Shown here: positions 5,883 to 7,157 of the stretch, piece after piece
How the letters are laid out: each line of letters opens with the position of its first letter
Numbering within the stretch: the first letter of the stretch is position 1
Origin: Anaerolineae bacterium
GTDB lineage: Bacteria; Chloroflexota; Anaerolineae; B4-G1
DNA: 7,157 nucleotides
Assembly: GCA_030620125.1 (NCBI GenBank)
Contig: JAUXFI010000107.1
Coordinates: forward strand, 1-7,157
Reading direction: 5' to 3'
Translations under genes and position numbers: made by a program
Notes under the pieces: generated by a model
Database searches by the model: none
Told to the model about the DNA's origin: nothing
The model's input: the letters and a program-made list of their open reading frames with translations, nothing else

Positions 5883-7157
5883 TTACACGTCGAAATACAG
5901 TTCCATCTCATAAGGGTGAGGGCGGTTACGCACCTGGTAATACTCCTCATCCATCTTGAAGGCGATCCAGCGCTCGATCAAATCCTCGCTAAAGACCTCC
6001 CCGGCCAACAGAAAATCGTGGTCTGCCGCCAGTGCATCCATGGCCTCCTTCAGCGATGAGGGCAATGCTTGAATCGCCGCCCGCTGTTCATCCGTCCAGG
6101 CGAAAATGTTGGCATCTATCGGCCCGAAACCGGCCTCGGTGGGATCAATCTGGCGGCGAATGCCATCCAGACCGGCCAGAAGCTGCGCCGCCAGTGCCAG
6201 GTAGACATTGCAGGCCGCGTCTGGCGGGCGGAACTCGAAGCGCACCTGGTCAGGTTGCGTGGCGTAGCGCGGGATGCGCACGGCCGCGCTCCGGTTGCCA
6301 ATGGAAAAGAAGGCATTGACCGGAGCCTCGAACCCAGGCACGAGTCGCCGGTAAGAGTTGGTGCTGGGACTGGTGACGGCCAACAGCGCTGGCCCGTGGA
6401 GTAGCAGCCCGCCGATATAGTGCAAGGCCGCCTGGCTCAACAGGCCGTACCCTTCGGGATCGTAAAACACATTGCGACCGCCCTTGAACAGGTGTTGGTG
6501 AAAGTGCATCCCCGACCCGGCTTCGCCGTGGAGCGGCTTGGGCATAAAGGTGACTGTCTGGCCGTGCCGGTGAGCGACCATCTTGGTGACGTACTTGACG
6601 ATCATCGTCATATCACCGGCATCCATGAGACCCACCAGCGGCGTCTCGATCTCGCATTGGCCCGGCCCGCCCACCTCGTGGTGGTGGTATTTGATCGGCA
6701 CCCCCATCGCCTGGAGATGCAAGCTCATCTCGGCGCGCAGGTTGTAGAGCGTATCCTTGGGAGGAATAGCGTGATAGCCGCCGTGGAGCGGGATGTAGTG
6801 ACCATGTCCCCCCGCACCGCTGCGCCAGGCAGCCTCGCCCGATTCGACACTGTAGCCAGAACGGTTCATCTCGTTCTCGTAGGCCACGCTGTCAAAGATG
6901 TAGAACTCGAACTCTGGCCCCCATTGGCTCCGGTCGGCGATACCACTCTCGACCAGGTACTCCTCGGCACGACAGGCAATGTTGCGCGGGTCGTTGAGAA
7001 AGACCGCTTTCGTGTCGGCCTCTAGCGTGGTACAGATGAAACTGAGAGTGAGTGCGTCCCAGAAGGGATCGACAAAGCCGGTAGAGAGGTCGGGGACCAG
7101 CACCATGTCGCCAGCCTTGACCGACTTTAGGCCGACGGCGGAGCCATCGAAGCCAAC
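5883..7157 (-). CDS. glnA: Glutamine synthetase type I, N-terminus beyond the right edge
   Basis: The last 424 residues of an ATP-dependent glutamate-ammonia ligase, normally a cytoplasmic dodecamer and the main ammonium-assimilation enzyme. The frame is open to the right edge and extends upstream of the ATG at 7106, which is internal; about 45-50 residues are missing. Visible landmarks are FDGSAV (the Asp50 loop), GPEFEFYIF (metal-binding glutamates), HHHEVGGPGQCEIE (metal glutamates and substrate Gln), GSGMHFHQH (catalytic His269 equivalent), RRLVPGFEAPV (Arg321 and flap Glu327), NRSAAVRIP and the Arg359 equivalent in EFRPPD. The C-terminus aligns closely with the enterobacterial GSI-beta form up to the end (HPYEMELYFDV). 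However, the adenylylation site, N-L-Y in regulated enzymes, reads NIF here (Phe codon 6102-6104), so adenylylation control is not expected. The loop before GSGMH is GEA rather than the usual DN (Ala codon 6519-6521). The stop is TAA at 5885-5883. Confidence 0.96.
   Translation of the reverse strand, partial: VGFDGSAVGLKSVKAGDMVLVPDLSTGFVDPFWDALTLSFICTTLEADTKAVFLNDPRNIACRAEEYLVESGIADRSQWGPEFEFYIFDSVAYENEMNRSGYSVESGEAAWRSGAGGHGHYIPLHGGYHAIPPKDTLYNLRAEMSLHLQAMGVPIKYHHHEVGGPGQCEIETPLVGLMDAGDMTMIVKYVTKMVAHRHGQTVTFMPKPLHGEAGSGMHFHQHLFKGGRNVFYDPEGYGLLSQAALHYIGGLLLHGPALLAVTSPSTNSYRRLVPGFEAPVNAFFSIGNRSAAVRIPRYATQPDQVRFEFRPPDAACNVYLALAAQLLAGLDGIRRQIDPTEAGFGPIDANIFAWTDEQRAAIQALPSSLKEAMDALAADHDFLLAGEVFSEDLIERWIAFKMDEEYYQVRNRPHPYEMELYFDV

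Noticed and set aside
6420..7025. 201-codon plus-strand frame opposite glnA, and 5423-5809 running into the gap
   Set aside because: Both are shadows of GC-biased third positions in the minus-strand genes; no start signals or recognisable domains.

Overview
All four genes in this window are read on the minus strand and packed tightly, with base composition near 60% G+C by eye. The organism cannot be fixed from 7 kb. A very long tandem-GAF sensor, a deoxynucleoside kinase next to a phosphohexomutase, and this style of type I glutamine synthetase together suggest a Chloroflexota-like (Anaerolineae or related) bacterium. That placement is inference from family style, not a database match.

In transcription order (right to left): (1) 7157-5883, a type I glutamine synthetase (glnA) lacking its first ~45-50 residues at the window edge. 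Its adenylylation-site tyrosine position is phenylalanine. (2) 5882-5735, the only real intergenic gap (148 nt). It holds a perfect sigma70-type promoter (TTGACA, 17 nt, TATAAT) starting 3 nt after the glnA stop, three CCCGAT repeats at exact 11-bp spacing woven through that promoter, and a ~110-nt leader with a long imperfect inverted repeat and a competing shorter pairing. (3) 5734-4298, an alpha-D-phosphohexomutase (phosphoglucomutase/phosphomannomutase family). (4) 4298-3423, a deoxynucleoside kinase with an unusual ~90-residue C-terminal extension. (5) 3423-1, an open frame of 1141 codons with no stop, running off the left edge: a membrane-anchored protein with six complete GAF domains and the start of a seventh.

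The last three genes overlap by exactly one nucleotide at each junction (TGATG, then TAGTG), and each has a good Shine-Dalgarno sequence inside the preceding gene. They are almost certainly one translationally coupled operon driven by the promoter at 5851-5879. Functionally it joins sugar-phosphate interconversion, deoxynucleoside salvage and a large cytoplasmic small-molecule sensor. Why these are coupled is not known from the sequence. glnA lies upstream in the same direction with no visible intrinsic terminator, so read-through into the operon is possible.

The points most worth a second look are the promoter with its helically phased repeats, the leader with alternative pairings, the repeat architecture of the GAF protein, and the kinase extension. 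No RNA genes, mobile elements, CRISPR arrays or plus-strand genes were found.
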